A stretch of 59,097 nt of DNA from Bacillus sp. ISL-55 (lineage in GTDB: Bacteria > Bacillota > Bacilli > Bacillales > Cytobacillaceae). The notes below the pieces were generated by a model, which was not told the origin of the DNA, ran no database searches, and worked only from the letters and a program-made list of their open reading frames with translations. Positions 1 through 8,739 of this stretch are shown piece after piece. Position 1 is the stretch's first letter. Each line of letters opens with the position of its first letter. A program made the translations under genes and the position numbers. The DNA lies in NCBI RefSeq assembly GCF_018613155.1, contig NZ_JAGGQU010000004.1, positions 1 to 59,097 of the forward strand. Direction: 5' to 3'.

Positions 1-49
1 TCCGCTTTAAGAACCGTCCCTATGTCGCGCGAGAACCGTCCCCATGTCC
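1..49. repeat. Two direct copies of a GAACCGTCCC-ATGTC word
   Basis: The word GAACCGTCCC followed by T or C and ATGTC occurs twice in a row (about 11-26 and 32-47), directly after the esaB stop codon. The reverse complement, GGGGACGGTTC, resembles short dispersed words common between genes in Bacillus genomes. No reading frame covers it. The window edge cuts the context, so the full extent is unknown. Confidence 0.5.
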
Positions 50-301
50 CTAAATCAGCATCAGCTTCGCCCCGTTCATCAACCCGATTTCTTCGACGGT
101 CTGGTTGATGTTTAAAATGGTGCCGGTCTTGCGGTCACAGAGGATGGTGTCGTGTTTTGCTGAGAAGTATCCTTGTGACAGTTCGGTCATGGTTCCTGCG
201 AGCAGGTAGATGACTTCGTGCAGCAAGACTCCCTGCGGCAGGAAGACGTCGTATGATTTTTCAGAGGCGGGGATGAAGACCTCTACAAGCACCTTATCCA
301 T
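50..301 (-). CDS. esaB: EsaB/YukD-type ubiquitin-like type VII secretion protein
   Basis: An 83-residue protein that fits the YukD/EsaB family, small proteins with a ubiquitin fold that act in the cytoplasm with the Firmicutes type VII (ESX/Ess) secretion system. The N-terminal beta-hairpin pattern (VLVEVFIPASEKSYDVFLP) and the C-terminal GAKLMLI strand fit a beta-grasp domain. No signal peptide or membrane segment is visible. Its ATG start overlaps the last 8 bases of essC, so the two are translationally coupled. In B. subtilis yukD precedes yukC and the essC homologue, so an order with essC first differs. Further secretion genes probably lie beyond the left edge. The assignment rests on size, sequence pattern and the essC neighbour. 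Confidence 0.85.
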   Translation of the reverse strand: MDKVLVEVFIPASEKSYDVFLPQGVLLHEVIYLLAGTMTELSQGYFSAKHDTILCDRKTGTILNINQTVEEIGLMNGAKLMLI

Positions 302-3300
302 GGTACGCTACCTCCTCTTGCATGCTTTCTACTGAGGATAACAGCTTCACGAGTGTCGGTTTTCCTTTTTTGACCACATAGCCAAAACCTGGCGGAATTT
401 CCTGGTACATATCGTTTGTGACCTTGCCGAGCTTCATGACGTACTGGTCTGTGATGCCATTGCCTGACCAGATGAAATCGCTAAGCGATACATGCTGCTT
501 GAACCAGGCTTCGAATGAGACAGAGCTCAGTTTGTCGGCACAGTCGGAAATGATCAGGTTCACATTGAGGCCATTGCCTTTTTCAAGGAAGACCTTGAGT
601 TTATCCTGCCCGTCCGGTGACAGATACATCATCAGATCAGTGAAGGAATCAATGATGCAGGTGATGTTGCCGAACACTGGCGGCTGTTCGCCCGCTTCGA
701 TGGCATCCTTCGTCGTATTGTTGCGGTGCACGAGCGTGTTGAACAAGTAAACGATGGTATCTTCAAATTCAGACGACTCGCAAATATACTTATAATCCTG
801 CGTGCGGCCGGCCGCGATGTGCTCATTAGGGTCGATGACGATCAGCTCCCTGCCTTCTGAGGCTGTGAAAACTTCGGCGACTCCCTGCATGAAGCTTGAG
901 CACTGGTCGTTCTGCAGTGCAGTAACCACGTTTACATAGTTGCCAAGGAAATCGAAATAAGCTGTTTTCAGTGAGTTCTTCTCGATGCCGACTGGCACTT
1001 TATTGCTGTTCATATTCCTTGCTTCATCACTTAGGTAGTTCAGATCCACTTTTTCCGGCAGGATTGGCACGCGCATTGCGGCCGGCTGCGTCCATGTTTC
1101 ACGCAAGCCTTTGCAATAGTCGGTGATGAAGCTGTACATATTGTCTATATCACTTGTAATATGGGCCGTCTGGAATTCATAAGTCGTATCACTCTTGAAG
1201 ATGCCTCGGCCCTTCAATTTGGATGGATATACTCCGTCTGTATTGCCCAATACGCCCGAGTATTCACTCTGGTCGTTCAGCTGAAGCACATACATCTGCT
1301 TGAAGTTCTGCAGCAGCCTGTAGCGTATCGCCCCCGTATTGATTGCGGTGACGATGAAGTAAATGCCGTACTTCAGGCCCTCACGCGTCAGGAATGAAAT
1401 GCCTTCCTCCAGCTCCTCGAACATCTCCGAGAACGCTGCGTAGTTGTGGATCGCCACAACGATCGATGGCAGGCTCTCACCCGACATCTCGTTGTAGGTG
1501 ATAAAATCGCCGCCGTAATTCGAAAGCAGCTTCTTCCTCCGTTCAATCTCGCCTGTCAGCATCTTGAACAGATTGTGGATCTTCTCGATTTCATGCGACA
1601 GCATGACATCGCCGACATGCGGAGCTTCACGGAACCAGGCAAGCGTTTCTGAGCCAAAGTCAAGTAGGTAAAAATTCACTTCGTTTGGCGTGTGCTCTTC
1701 CATTAACGAATAAAGCATCGTCGTCAGGAAGGTCGTTTTTCCGCTGCCAGCGATGCCGTAAATAACAGCATTGCCTTCCTGGGTGATCGGCATCCTCATG
1801 ACCATCTGCCTCTGGTTCGCCGGATCATCGAATTCACCGATGATCGGGTTCAATGCGAAACCTTGCTGGACGACACCATATTTCTTTTTCTGCTTATCTA
1901 CAAAAATCAGTTCAGGAATCGGCTCAAGCCACAGCTGGCGGACCTTGATATTCTCCTGCTGCGCCATTTTCGCCAGGTATTCCGTAATCTTATCAATTTG
2001 CTTAGGCGGATTCTTCACAGCAGACTTGCGCTTATCGATGCGGGCATTCTTGATGACACGGCCGAGATCATCGATGACTACGACACTATCATCTTTGTGC
2101 TTTTCAACTCTGTCAGACGGATAGTAAGGCGCACCGGCCCATGCTGACTGTCCCAGCTCGAACAATTCATTGAAGCCGACCTGGAGATAGAAGCGTCCGG
2201 TCTGCTTCAGTTCGGCAGCATCTGGACGTTTAATGACCTCCATACTGTCCGCTTTTTCCTGTACCTTCAAAGAGATACGGAATTTACTGTTGCTCCAGAT
2301 TTGGTCATCGACGACACCTGATGGCTTTTGTGTCGCCAGGATCAGGTGGACGCCAAGGCTTCGGCCGATACGCGCCGCACTGACAAGCTGATCCATGAAC
2401 TCAGGCTGCTGGGCCTTCAGCTCGGCAAACTCGTCAGAAATGATGAACAAGTGCTGCAGCGGCTCTGTTACCATGCCTTCGCGGTATAGTTTCTGATATT
2501 TATAAATATCGATATTGCTCTGGTCAACAACCCGGCTTGTTTCGCTAAAAATAGCCTGGCGGCGCTTCAGCTCACTCTGGATTGAAATCAATGAACGGTT
2601 GACCGCCGCTCCATCAAGGTTCGTGATCGTCCCAGCAAGGTGCGGCAGGTCTTCGAACGCATTCGCCATGCCGCCGCCCTTATAGTCGATCAGAATGAAT
2701 GCTACCTCATCCGGGTGGTAATTGACCGCTAGCGATAAAATGAACGTCATGATGAATTCACTTTTACCGGACCCGGTCATTCCGGCAATCAGGCCGTGCG
2801 GTCCGTGATATTTTTCATGCAGGTCGATCATGAACGGGTCGCCCTGCGTATCTACGCCGATTTGCGTCTGGATCGTGTGGACTGGATTGTTTTCCTTCCA
2901 TTTTGTCAGCGCATTGAGGTGTTCAATCTTGCCGACGCCAAACATTTCCAGGAATGTCAGCATATCAGGCAGGGTATAGGCCTTCTGTGAGGTATTCAGC
3001 TGGATATTGGCCAATTTCACTGCCAGTTCTTCCGCATCCTCCTCCAGATAGCTGTCAGCATTAAAGCCTACATATTTCCCGGAAATATCGTCCTTGTCAT
3101 AGATCTTTGAAAAGCTCTTGTCGAGTTCGATGACATTCGTACATTCCTTTGGCAGGTTTTTCAGCTCGTCATAAAGAGTGACAAGACTGATTCTGATATT
3201 CTTCTTTTCTTTTAAAAGTTGATTGATCATTTCGGCCTTCGAAGCGAGGCTCTTGCTCATCGAGAACACGATATAATGCTGTTCGATTTCCGCAAGGTCT

Positions 3301-4919
3301 TCTTCATCGAGTGCCTGGCGTGCACTGATATCTTTTTCAAAATAAGCCGAAAGCTCTTTTACCTCGTTCGCATCTGTGGCAACGAAACGGATCGTCTTGC
3401 CATCATCCCAGACATGCGGCAGCCATTTCAAGAAATTCCACGTATCATGCTCGTGTTCGTCATAAATGAACACCAACTTTAACTCGTCATAGCTATGCAG
3501 TGCCGTCAACTGAAAGATCAGCCCCTGCACGAAGCTCTTCACTTCTTCCCGTCTGCCGATGATTCCAGTGATCCGTTCCTCGGTCAGGTCAACTGTGACC
3601 GGAACATCCTTAAGGATTTGCGGCTGATCAACAATCTGGTAAAGTTCATCCTGAAGGTTATCGTCCTCAAGCATGAAGCGCTTTTCCGGATACTTGATTT
3701 CTGCGTTTAAGGGCAGATCGCCTATTCCAAGACGGACTTTGAGAAAATCATTCTGCCCTATGCCCCGTTCCCAAAGATTCCTCTGGCGGCGCTTGATTCT
3801 CGTCAGGCAGTTTTCCAGTGTGACATGATTCTCCAACAGAATCTCACTCTGGTGCTTGCACTCTTCCGCAATCACCTGCTTCATTTCCGCAAGGTACTTC
3901 GAATACTTTTCCTGGCGAATGCCTTCGAGTTTGATACGGCGCTTTTTCTCATATTTTTTAGTTAAAATCGGCCAGAGTACCGTTCCGATCATCATACTGA
4001 ACGACATAACGAGCATCGGCATCGCCGACATGATATCCCCGTCCTTGCTCATGACATTCTGTAACATCAGGAGTCCTGTAAACATGGATGCCATCCCCAT
4101 AGTGATTGATGGTCCCAATAGCAGCATCAGCGGTGTTTCATCAATATTCGGCTGTGGCGGCGGCGGATCGATTTTTATCGTCGTTTCCTCAATATCCCTT
4201 TTAAAGCGCGGAGAACGGTAAAACAGCTGATCATTTTCTTCTTCAATATGTATTTCATCGAGGTTGAGTTCTTTTTCGACCACAGGTTTTTCGGCAATAA
4301 ATGAATTGAACGTGTTCCGGTCGAGGAATACCGACTTATGCGGATTGTTAAGCGACAAAAGACGGCCGTTGAAAATGATTTTAAGGCCCATGATGAAAAT
4401 GACATCACCTACTGCCAGCAACTTCTCCTTGATTCTCTCTCCATTAACATAGGTACCATTTGAACTGTTAAAATCCTTGATGACTGCCTTGCCATTGCTG
4501 TTGTATTCAATTACACAGTGTGACCCGGATACAAGTTTATTCGAGAAACAAATTTGGCTGTCCTGTGAGCGTCCGATTTTAATGACATTGCTGGTGGCGA
4601 TATGTTTTGTGAATTCGTTGCGATCCGCCGTTTGCGGCTCAACATAAACTAGCGCGGATTGATCATTGTTGCGGTGGATACTATATGTTTTGAATGGTTC
4701 TATGAGGACCTTCGATTGTATTTCATTTGCGGTATTTTTCAAGAATGCATGTTTATTAGATTTTAAGTACCAGCGGCCATCTTCCGCTTCCACTGCCAGC
4801 ATTTCAACCTGGTTTTGGTCCTTATCCTCAGTATTCAGTATGTATCTCCCGGTTACCCGATCAGGCAGCACAAGGTCAAACGCCTGATTCCGGTCAAAAA
4901 GTGTGAGAATCAACTCCAT
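294..4919 (-). CDS. essC: Type VII secretion FtsK/SpoIIIE-family ATPase EssC
   Basis: A 1541-residue motor protein of the Firmicutes type VII secretion system. A forkhead-associated domain lies at about 110-165 (GRSQDS, SGSHC and NSSNGTYVNG motifs). Two membrane segments lie at about 262-325, followed by tandem FtsK/SpoIIIE ATPase domains facing the cytoplasm. The first has an intact Walker A, GMTGSGKS (713-720), and a Walker B-like FILIDYKGGG. The second has GIAGSGKT (1055-1062). The third, C-terminal domain lacks a recognisable Walker A, as is usual in the family. Length matches EssC and fused YukBA proteins (~1480-1500 residues). The C-terminal module recognises substrates in characterised EssC proteins. 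It is followed by overlapping esaB and faces the divergent WXG100-like gene across 414 bp. The likely ribosome site is the GGGG run before ATG. Confidence 0.95.
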   Translation of the reverse strand: MELILTLFDRNQAFDLVLPDRVTGRYILNTEDKDQNQVEMLAVEAEDGRWYLKSNKHAFLKNTANEIQSKVLIEPFKTYSIHRNNDQSALVYVEPQTADRNEFTKHIATSNVIKIGRSQDSQICFSNKLVSGSHCVIEYNSNGKAVIKDFNSSNGTYVNGERIKEKLLAVGDVIFIMGLKIIFNGRLLSLNNPHKSVFLDRNTFNSFIAEKPVVEKELNLDEIHIEEENDQLFYRSPRFKRDIEETTIKIDPPPPQPNIDETPLMLLLGPSITMGMASMFTGLLMLQNVMSKDGDIMSAMPMLVMSFSMMIGTVLWPILTKKYEKKRRIKLEGIRQEKYSKYLAEMKQVIAEECKHQSEILLENHVTLENCLTRIKRRQRNLWERGIGQNDFLKVRLGIGDLPLNAEIKYPEKRFMLEDDNLQDELYQIVDQPQILKDVPVTVDLTEERITGIIGRREEVKSFVQGLIFQLTALHSYDELKLVFIYDEHEHDTWNFLKWLPHVWDDGKTIRFVATDANEVKELSAYFEKDISARQALDEEDLAEIEQHYIVFSMSKSLASKAEMINQLLKEKKNIRISLVTLYDELKNLPKECTNVIELDKSFSKIYDKDDISGKYVGFNADSYLEEDAEELAVKLANIQLNTSQKAYTLPDMLTFLEMFGVGKIEHLNALTKWKENNPVHTIQTQIGVDTQGDPFMIDLHEKYHGPHGLIAGMTGSGKSEFIMTFILSLAVNYHPDEVAFILIDYKGGGMANAFEDLPHLAGTITNLDGAAVNRSLISIQSELKRRQAIFSETSRVVDQSNIDIYKYQKLYREGMVTEPLQHLFIISDEFAELKAQQPEFMDQLVSAARIGRSLGVHLILATQKPSGVVDDQIWSNSKFRISLKVQEKADSMEVIKRPDAAELKQTGRFYLQVGFNELFELGQSAWAGAPYYPSDRVEKHKDDSVVVIDDLGRVIKNARIDKRKSAVKNPPKQIDKITEYLAKMAQQENIKVRQLWLEPIPELIFVDKQKKKYGVVQQGFALNPIIGEFDDPANQRQMVMRMPITQEGNAVIYGIAGSGKTTFLTTMLYSLMEEHTPNEVNFYLLDFGSETLAWFREAPHVGDVMLSHEIEKIHNLFKMLTGEIERRKKLLSNYGGDFITYNEMSGESLPSIVVAIHNYAAFSEMFEELEEGISFLTREGLKYGIYFIVTAINTGAIRYRLLQNFKQMYVLQLNDQSEYSGVLGNTDGVYPSKLKGRGIFKSDTTYEFQTAHITSDIDNMYSFITDYCKGLRETWTQPAAMRVPILPEKVDLNYLSDEARNMNSNKVPVGIEKNSLKTAYFDFLGNYVNVVTALQNDQCSSFMQGVAEVFTASEGRELIVIDPNEHIAAGRTQDYKYICESSEFEDTIVYLFNTLVHRNNTTKDAIEAGEQPPVFGNITCIIDSFTDLMMYLSPDGQDKLKVFLEKGNGLNVNLIISDCADKLSSVSFEAWFKQHVSLSDFIWSGNGITDQYVMKLGKVTNDMYQEIPPGFGYVVKKGKPTLVKLLSSVESMQEEVAYHG

Positions 4920-5271
4920 ACCCCCAGCCCAAAAAAATTTCTATTCCTATAGTATGTATAGTGGTAATTTCATATTTTTTTACCATTTTAGCTCAAAAAG
5001 TGTAAATTTACATCAAACCTTTGGTTCATCTCTAAATATATAAATATCTTACAATATCAGGAATTATATTCAACTAATTACCCCCTCAATTGGAAAAATA
5101 GGGATATTAGTCCTATTCAAGCTTTGAGTTACCAGGGATATCATGGTGTTAATGTACGAAGTTACTAAATCACATACAGAAAACTAGTTCTTTTTACCCC
5201 GAAGCAATCTATCCCAAACCACTTTCATCTAAAATATCCCATTATTTTTTACAATTTTTTGCAGGTTTTCA
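4920..5271. other. AT-rich divergent intergenic region between essC and the WXG100-like gene
   Basis: No open frame worth reporting. The stretch is AT-rich and must hold the essC promoter on the minus strand, but I could not pick a convincing -35/-10 pair. A weak inverted repeat (AATAGG, 9 bases, CCTATT) lies near 5096-5117. Confidence 0.5.
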
Positions 5272-5301
5272 TTGGGATTTTTTCAAAAGGCATACTATAA
5301 T
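5272..5301 (+). promoter_or_regulatory. Sigma-A-type promoter of the WXG100-like gene
   Basis: TTGGGA (5272-5277) and a perfect TATAAT (5296-5301) are separated by 18 bp. Transcription would begin near 5308, about 25 bases before the proposed GTG start. Confidence 0.6.
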
Positions 5302-5333
5302 CAAAGAATCTAAATAATGAGCAGGTGATTCAA

Positions 5334-5672
5334 GTGAAGATTAATGTCGGCCAGGCGTATTCGCAGGCAAATAGAATCAGTGACTACGCGCAGGAATTGA
5401 ATGAAATCAAAAGCAGGCTGCAGGACTTCAAGGGGAATCTGAACAGCGGATGGCAGGCCCAGGAAATGACCTACATCAATAACGCGATCAATAGCATCAG
5501 CAGGGAGATCTCCGAGTTGCAAACGCTGCTTTTTTCGATCGGACCGGATATCGTCGCAGCAGCGAATGAAATCAAAAGTGAAGAAGAAGCAAGAGAGGCA
5601 GCGGAACGGGCAGCAGCAGAACGGGCGGCTGCTGAAAGGGAAGCAAGATTGAAAAATACTGGGTTACGGTAA
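5334..5672 (+). CDS. WXG100-like candidate type VII secretion substrate or partner
   Basis: A 112-residue, probably all-helical protein. Its centre carries NSGWQAQEM, which resembles the WXG turn of WXG100 proteins with alanine in place of glycine. Helices flank it on both sides (about 5-40 and 50-85), as in a helical hairpin. The tail (about 86-106) is a highly charged Glu/Ala/Arg stretch with repeated AERAA words, likely a single helix. No signal peptide or cysteine is present. GTG at 5334 is chosen because AGGTGA lies 5 bases upstream; a GTG at 5325 is in frame but overlaps that site. It is transcribed divergently from essC, which suggests an exported protein or specific partner of that machine. 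This role is inferred from motif and neighbour only. Confidence 0.65.
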   Translation: MKINVGQAYSQANRISDYAQELNEIKSRLQDFKGNLNSGWQAQEMTYINNAINSISREISELQTLLFSIGPDIVAAANEIKSEEEAREAAERAAAERAAAEREARLKNTGLR

Positions 5673-5676
5673 ACAT

Positions 5677-5714
5677 GACAGGGCATGCCGGCATTACCGG
5701 CTTGTCCCTTTTTT
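5677..5714 (+). terminator. Rho-independent terminator of the WXG100-like gene
   Basis: An imperfect GC-rich hairpin (GGGCATGCCGG with CCGGCTTGTCCC) followed by six T, starting 4 bases after the stop codon. Confidence 0.75.
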
Positions 5715-5723
5715 CCCATGATA

Positions 5724-5746
5724 AAAAGGCGGCAGCCTCCGCTTTT
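5724..5746 (-). terminator. Possible spoIIID terminator
   Basis: On the minus strand AAGCGG and CCGCCTT form a short stem followed by TTTTTATC. It lies 140 bases after the spoIIID stop codon and converges on the terminator of the WXG100-like gene. Confidence 0.45.
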
Positions 5747-5780
5747 GTATTAAGCAGAATCATACACGCCTTTTGTGGCG

Positions 5781-5813
5781 ATGCCCGGCTTTTCTAAATC
5801 TAAGCTGGGCATT
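5781..5813 (+). terminator. Strong hairpin with T run, plus-oriented
   Basis: ATGCCCGGCTT and AAGCTGGGCAT pair with one mismatch, followed by TTTTTCATTTT on the plus strand. It acts as a second barrier to rightward transcription from the WXG100-like gene into spoIIID. Confidence 0.6.
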
Positions 5814-5885
5814 TTTCATTTTATTGTCGGAAATGATCACACAGCTGAATTACGGTCCCTCCAATCTGTTAGTTTCAATACTTTT

Positions 5886-6158
5886 TCACTTAACCGGCTC
5901 TTCTTCCCTTTCCTCTTTGCGGTACTTCATTTTCGTGGCTTCCCCGCCTCTTAAGTGGCGGATCGATTTATGATAATCAAGGATTTCTTTTACTTCATTG
6001 GCAAGGTCAGGGTTGATCTCAGGCAATCTTTCTGTCAGGTCTTTATGGACTGTACTTTTGGATACGCCAAACTCCTTCGCTATGACGCGAACTGTTTTTC
6101 TCGTCTCCACGATATACTTTCCAATCTTGATTGTTCTCTCTTTGATGTAATCGTGCAC
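5886..6158 (-). CDS. spoIIID: Sporulation transcriptional regulator SpoIIID
   Basis: A 90-residue DNA-binding protein nearly identical in pattern to B. subtilis SpoIIID, the mother-cell regulator that tunes sigma-E genes and sigK. The core (IKIGKYIVETRKTVRVIAK, then EFGVSKSTVHKDL) is the helix-turn-helix. The basic C-terminal part (SIRHLRGGEATKMKYRK) is the second DNA-contacting region. GTG at 6158 is chosen because family members begin HDYIKERT, and GGGAGGG lies about 8 bases upstream. The frame is open further upstream, but that extension is not conserved in the family as I know it. In B. subtilis mbl follows spoIIID; here a WXG100-like gene and essC follow instead. Confidence 0.95.
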   Translation of the reverse strand: MHDYIKERTIKIGKYIVETRKTVRVIAKEFGVSKSTVHKDLTERLPEINPDLANEVKEILDYHKSIRHLRGGEATKMKYRKEEREEEPVK

Positions 6159-6555
6159 ACCACTCGCCCTCCCTAAATTGGATGTGAGAAGTGTGAAATG
6201 AGACTCGCTTTTATCTGCCAATACTGCATCCCGCATAAAACACATACTTGCGGCAGAAGGTTGTTCCTTCTGTATATTACGAAGATTAATCATGTCCCCA
6301 GCTGAATCCTCATATTGTTCAAACGACTCCTCACCTCAAACACTCTCTTTGTCAGGTTTGTAACATTTTATTAGCTTGGTTGAGGATATATGCACGAAAA
6401 AAGCAATAGGGACAAGGTATTGTTAAGTTTTTTGAAAAATTCAACTATTTTAAAGGCGGAAAACTTTCCTGTATACCCATATTTATGTACATAAAAACCT
6501 GTTTCTTAGCGAATTTCTTTTGAGGAGTTATTTTTCACTTGGGGGAGAAGCAGAC
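6159..6555. other. Divergent intergenic region between spoIIID and the LysM gene
   Basis: Contains the upstream regions of both genes. A sigma-E site for spoIIID is expected from the family, but I found no convincing match. No other gene is supported. Confidence 0.4.
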
Positions 6556-7344
6556 TTGATTACCTACAGACAGACTAGAAAACAGAGAATCAGAGAGCAA
6601 AAACGGAAAGTGACCTTGAAACGGAACAGAAAACTGATCGGCGCAGCAGTAGCCGGATCGGTAGCGGCAGGATTACTGTTTGGCATTGGCCAAAAGAAAA
6701 CAGATGCAATCGGATCTTTTTATACCGTAAAAAAAGGCGATACACTATACAGCCTGGCGAAAGAATATGATACATCGGTTGAACTGCTGAAGGAAGTAAA
6801 CTCGTTGCCTTCAGATATCATTAATACAGGACAGAAACTCGAGGTACCTGTAGAGGTTGAAGCAGGGATTTATATCGTAAAAAGAGGCGATACATTGTTT
6901 TCCCTTGCTAATAAGTACAGTGTTACCGTCAAGGAATTAAAAAAGGAAAATAAATTGGTCACTGATTCCATTTATATTGGACAAGCCCTTTCAGTACCAA
7001 CCCACAGCTTTGAAAACAATGAAGGAATTTATTTCGTCAATCCCGGGGATACATTGTTCAATATCTCCCAGCGATTCGGTGTAAGCTTAAAGGAATTAAA
7101 ACAGGCTAACGGTTTAAAGGAAGACATGGTGCTAATCGGCCAGCAGCTGGCCATTCCAGGAGAAATTGAATTCATGGAAGCAACGATTAACGGTGCGGCG
7201 GATAATTTTACGATCGAGGTTGAGAGTGATGGAAAAGCCATTCCGTTAAAAGTTTCTTATGGAACAGCGAGGAAATATGAAGAATTTGCAGGTCAGCGGG
7301 TTTTCCTATCCTATAAGAATGGTGCTTTAATTAATATTCATTAA
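6556..7344 (+). CDS. Membrane-anchored protein with three LysM domains
   Basis: A 262-residue protein with a basic N-terminus, one membrane segment at about 27-46 (LIGAAVAGSVAAGLLFG) and three LysM peptidoglycan-binding domains (about 55-98, 104-147 and 156-202). Each has the YxVxxGDTLxxxA/S pattern followed by a P at the end. A C-terminal beta-rich region of about 55 residues follows, without a recognisable catalytic domain. It is probably anchored in the membrane and binds cell wall or spore cortex. TTG at 6556 is chosen because GGGGGAG lies 8 bases upstream; an earlier in-frame TTG at 6520 has no ribosome site. It stands alone and divergent from spoIIID. A sporulation role is possible from its position but is not shown by the sequence. 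Confidence 0.85.
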   Translation: MITYRQTRKQRIREQKRKVTLKRNRKLIGAAVAGSVAAGLLFGIGQKKTDAIGSFYTVKKGDTLYSLAKEYDTSVELLKEVNSLPSDIINTGQKLEVPVEVEAGIYIVKRGDTLFSLANKYSVTVKELKKENKLVTDSIYIGQALSVPTHSFENNEGIYFVNPGDTLFNISQRFGVSLKELKQANGLKEDMVLIGQQLAIPGEIEFMEATINGAADNFTIEVESDGKAIPLKVSYGTARKYEEFAGQRVFLSYKNGALINIH

Positions 7345-7347
7345 TAC

Positions 7348-7385
7348 AAAATGCTTAGAGTGCAGTGAACTCTAAGCATTTTTCT
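7348..7385. terminator. Bidirectional terminator between convergent genes
   Basis: A perfect stem of ATGCTTAGAG and CTCTAAGCAT, flanked by A-rich sequence on the left and TTTTTC on the right. It serves the LysM gene and the convergent membrane-protein gene. Confidence 0.85.
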
Positions 7386-7732
7386 TATGTCCATATGAGA
7401 TAATAAACACCTGCCATTAAAACAGCGAATGACATTATTCCGACACTCTCTTTCACACTTTTATCCAGGTGATCCAGACCACCATAAAACCAGCCAATAA
7501 ATAGTATAGATGCCCCGATGTGCTGAATAACGGGATTGAAAGCAATCATTCCAGAAAACATCAAAGCAAAACCTATATATCTAAATCCATCGTCCAGGTA
7601 ATATAATGGATTTTTTAATGTAGCTTTGATTTCCGCTTGCTCCTCTTCGTTCATCTTCCTGTACATCCGTATAAAACGGACAATCGGTACACCCCACAAC
7701 AATACCAAAAACACCATTTGCACGGCATCCAT
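7385..7732 (-). CDS. Small multi-pass membrane protein of unknown function
   Basis: A 115-residue hydrophobic protein with about four membrane segments (near 5-22, 51-67, 69-84 and 96-112) and a charged cytoplasmic loop (FIRMYRKMNEEEQAEIK) after the first. I do not recognise the family. GGGGGAAA before ATG supports the start. It is a monocistronic gene sharing a terminator with the LysM gene. About 190 bases separate it from the exonuclease gene to the right, with no other gene visible. A function cannot be given. Confidence 0.75.
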   Translation of the reverse strand: MDAVQMVFLVLLWGVPIVRFIRMYRKMNEEEQAEIKATLKNPLYYLDDGFRYIGFALMFSGMIAFNPVIQHIGASILFIGWFYGGLDHLDKSVKESVGIMSFAVLMAGVYYLIWT

Positions 7733-7921
7733 GCATTTCCCCCATTTTCATGACAAGTAGAATAAACCTACATTTCTATAAAGTGCAAAATACATTTTTT
7801 ACACTATCAGCATTATATGAGATTATCAAGATTAAAACTGCTGCGGATCGCCGAGGGATATGCCTTTTTCCTAATCAAATTCTTTCGATCACGTATCGCT
7901 GGCCGATATATCTGTTTCCAC

Positions 7922-8587
7922 TTAAAACTGCATCGACCTCATCTGGCTTTCGGTAGCCTTAATCAGCTCACCCCAGGTGGAATGCCCGCGGTTCTTGAAC
8001 TGCTGCAAGAGTTCTGTGAAAAGATAGGCTGTGGTCAATGCATCGCCCACCGCGCTGTGGCGATCATATATTCGTGTGCCGAATGCCATCGCGTATCGCT
8101 CCAAGTCACGCATATCATATGAGGGAGCAATAAAACCAATCAGATCGAGTGTATCGATGGTGAACAGTTTTTTCAGCGCAAGCTTTTCACGTTTCAGTTC
8201 GCTCTTCAGCACGAGGTGATCGAAGCCGACATAATGGCCGACAAGGCATACCGCTTCGTGTGATCCAACATAATCAAAGAAGTCATGTATCGCTTCTGAT
8301 GCCACCGGTGCTCCGGTAACCTTTTCATTCGTAATCGATGTCAGCTCAATTATTTCCCGAGAAATTTGTCGCTCCGGGTTCACATATGTCTGAAAACGGT
8401 CATTTTCCATCACCTTCAGCCCGCTTACCGGCACACCGCCAATTTCAATGAGCCGATCTGTGGTCGCTACCTGGAATCCCGTCGTCTCTGTGTCGAAAAC
8501 AACAAACGTAAGATCATCGATTTTAGTCGATAAAGGAATCTTTTCATACATAAGCGGGCAGGAAATATTCTTCCGTTGAAAAAACAT
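7922..8587 (-). CDS. DnaQ-like 3'-5' exonuclease (DEDDh)
   Basis: A 221-residue protein with the DEDDh exonuclease fold of the DNA polymerase III epsilon/PolC proofreading family. Exo I is FVVFDTETTGF (near 28-38). Exo II is around VGHYVGFDH, and Exo III is DRHSAVGDALTTA with the catalytic His and Asp. No polymerase or helicase domain is attached, so it is a free-standing nuclease. AAAGGAGG 6 bases before ATG supports the start. It lies downstream of the cNMP/CBS/DUF294 gene on the same strand. This pairing recurs beside DUF4212 and symporter genes in other bacteria, so the nuclease domain may process a signal nucleotide rather than DNA. That role is inference. Confidence 0.85.
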   Translation of the reverse strand: MFFQRKNISCPLMYEKIPLSTKIDDLTFVVFDTETTGFQVATTDRLIEIGGVPVSGLKVMENDRFQTYVNPERQISREIIELTSITNEKVTGAPVASEAIHDFFDYVGSHEAVCLVGHYVGFDHLVLKSELKREKLALKKLFTIDTLDLIGFIAPSYDMRDLERYAMAFGTRIYDRHSAVGDALTTAYLFTELLQQFKNRGHSTWGELIKATESQMRSMQF

Positions 8588-8593
8588 GTCAGC

Positions 8594-8735
8594 CTCCTTT
8601 CGAAGTGCCTGTCTTCGTTGAGATTTTGCCGGGTTTATTTCTGGTGTTCAGCGTACCGTGCTCGTCACTACCTGAATTCCGACAGATTTCTTTCTCATTC
8701 CGAGGTGCCTGTCACCACCCGAACTTTGTCGAAAC
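8594..8735. repeat. Two copies of a ~30-bp word containing GTGCCTGTC
   Basis: A unit beginning CGAAGTGCCTGTC near 8598 recurs as CGAGGTGCCTGTC near 8699. Each is followed by similar sequence ending TTTTGCCGG or CTTTGTCGA. The second contains GGTGCCTGTCACC, an imperfect palindrome of a type dispersed in Bacillus intergenic DNA. The pair fills the gap between the DUF294 gene and the exonuclease. Confidence 0.5.
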
Positions 8736-8739
8736 GATT

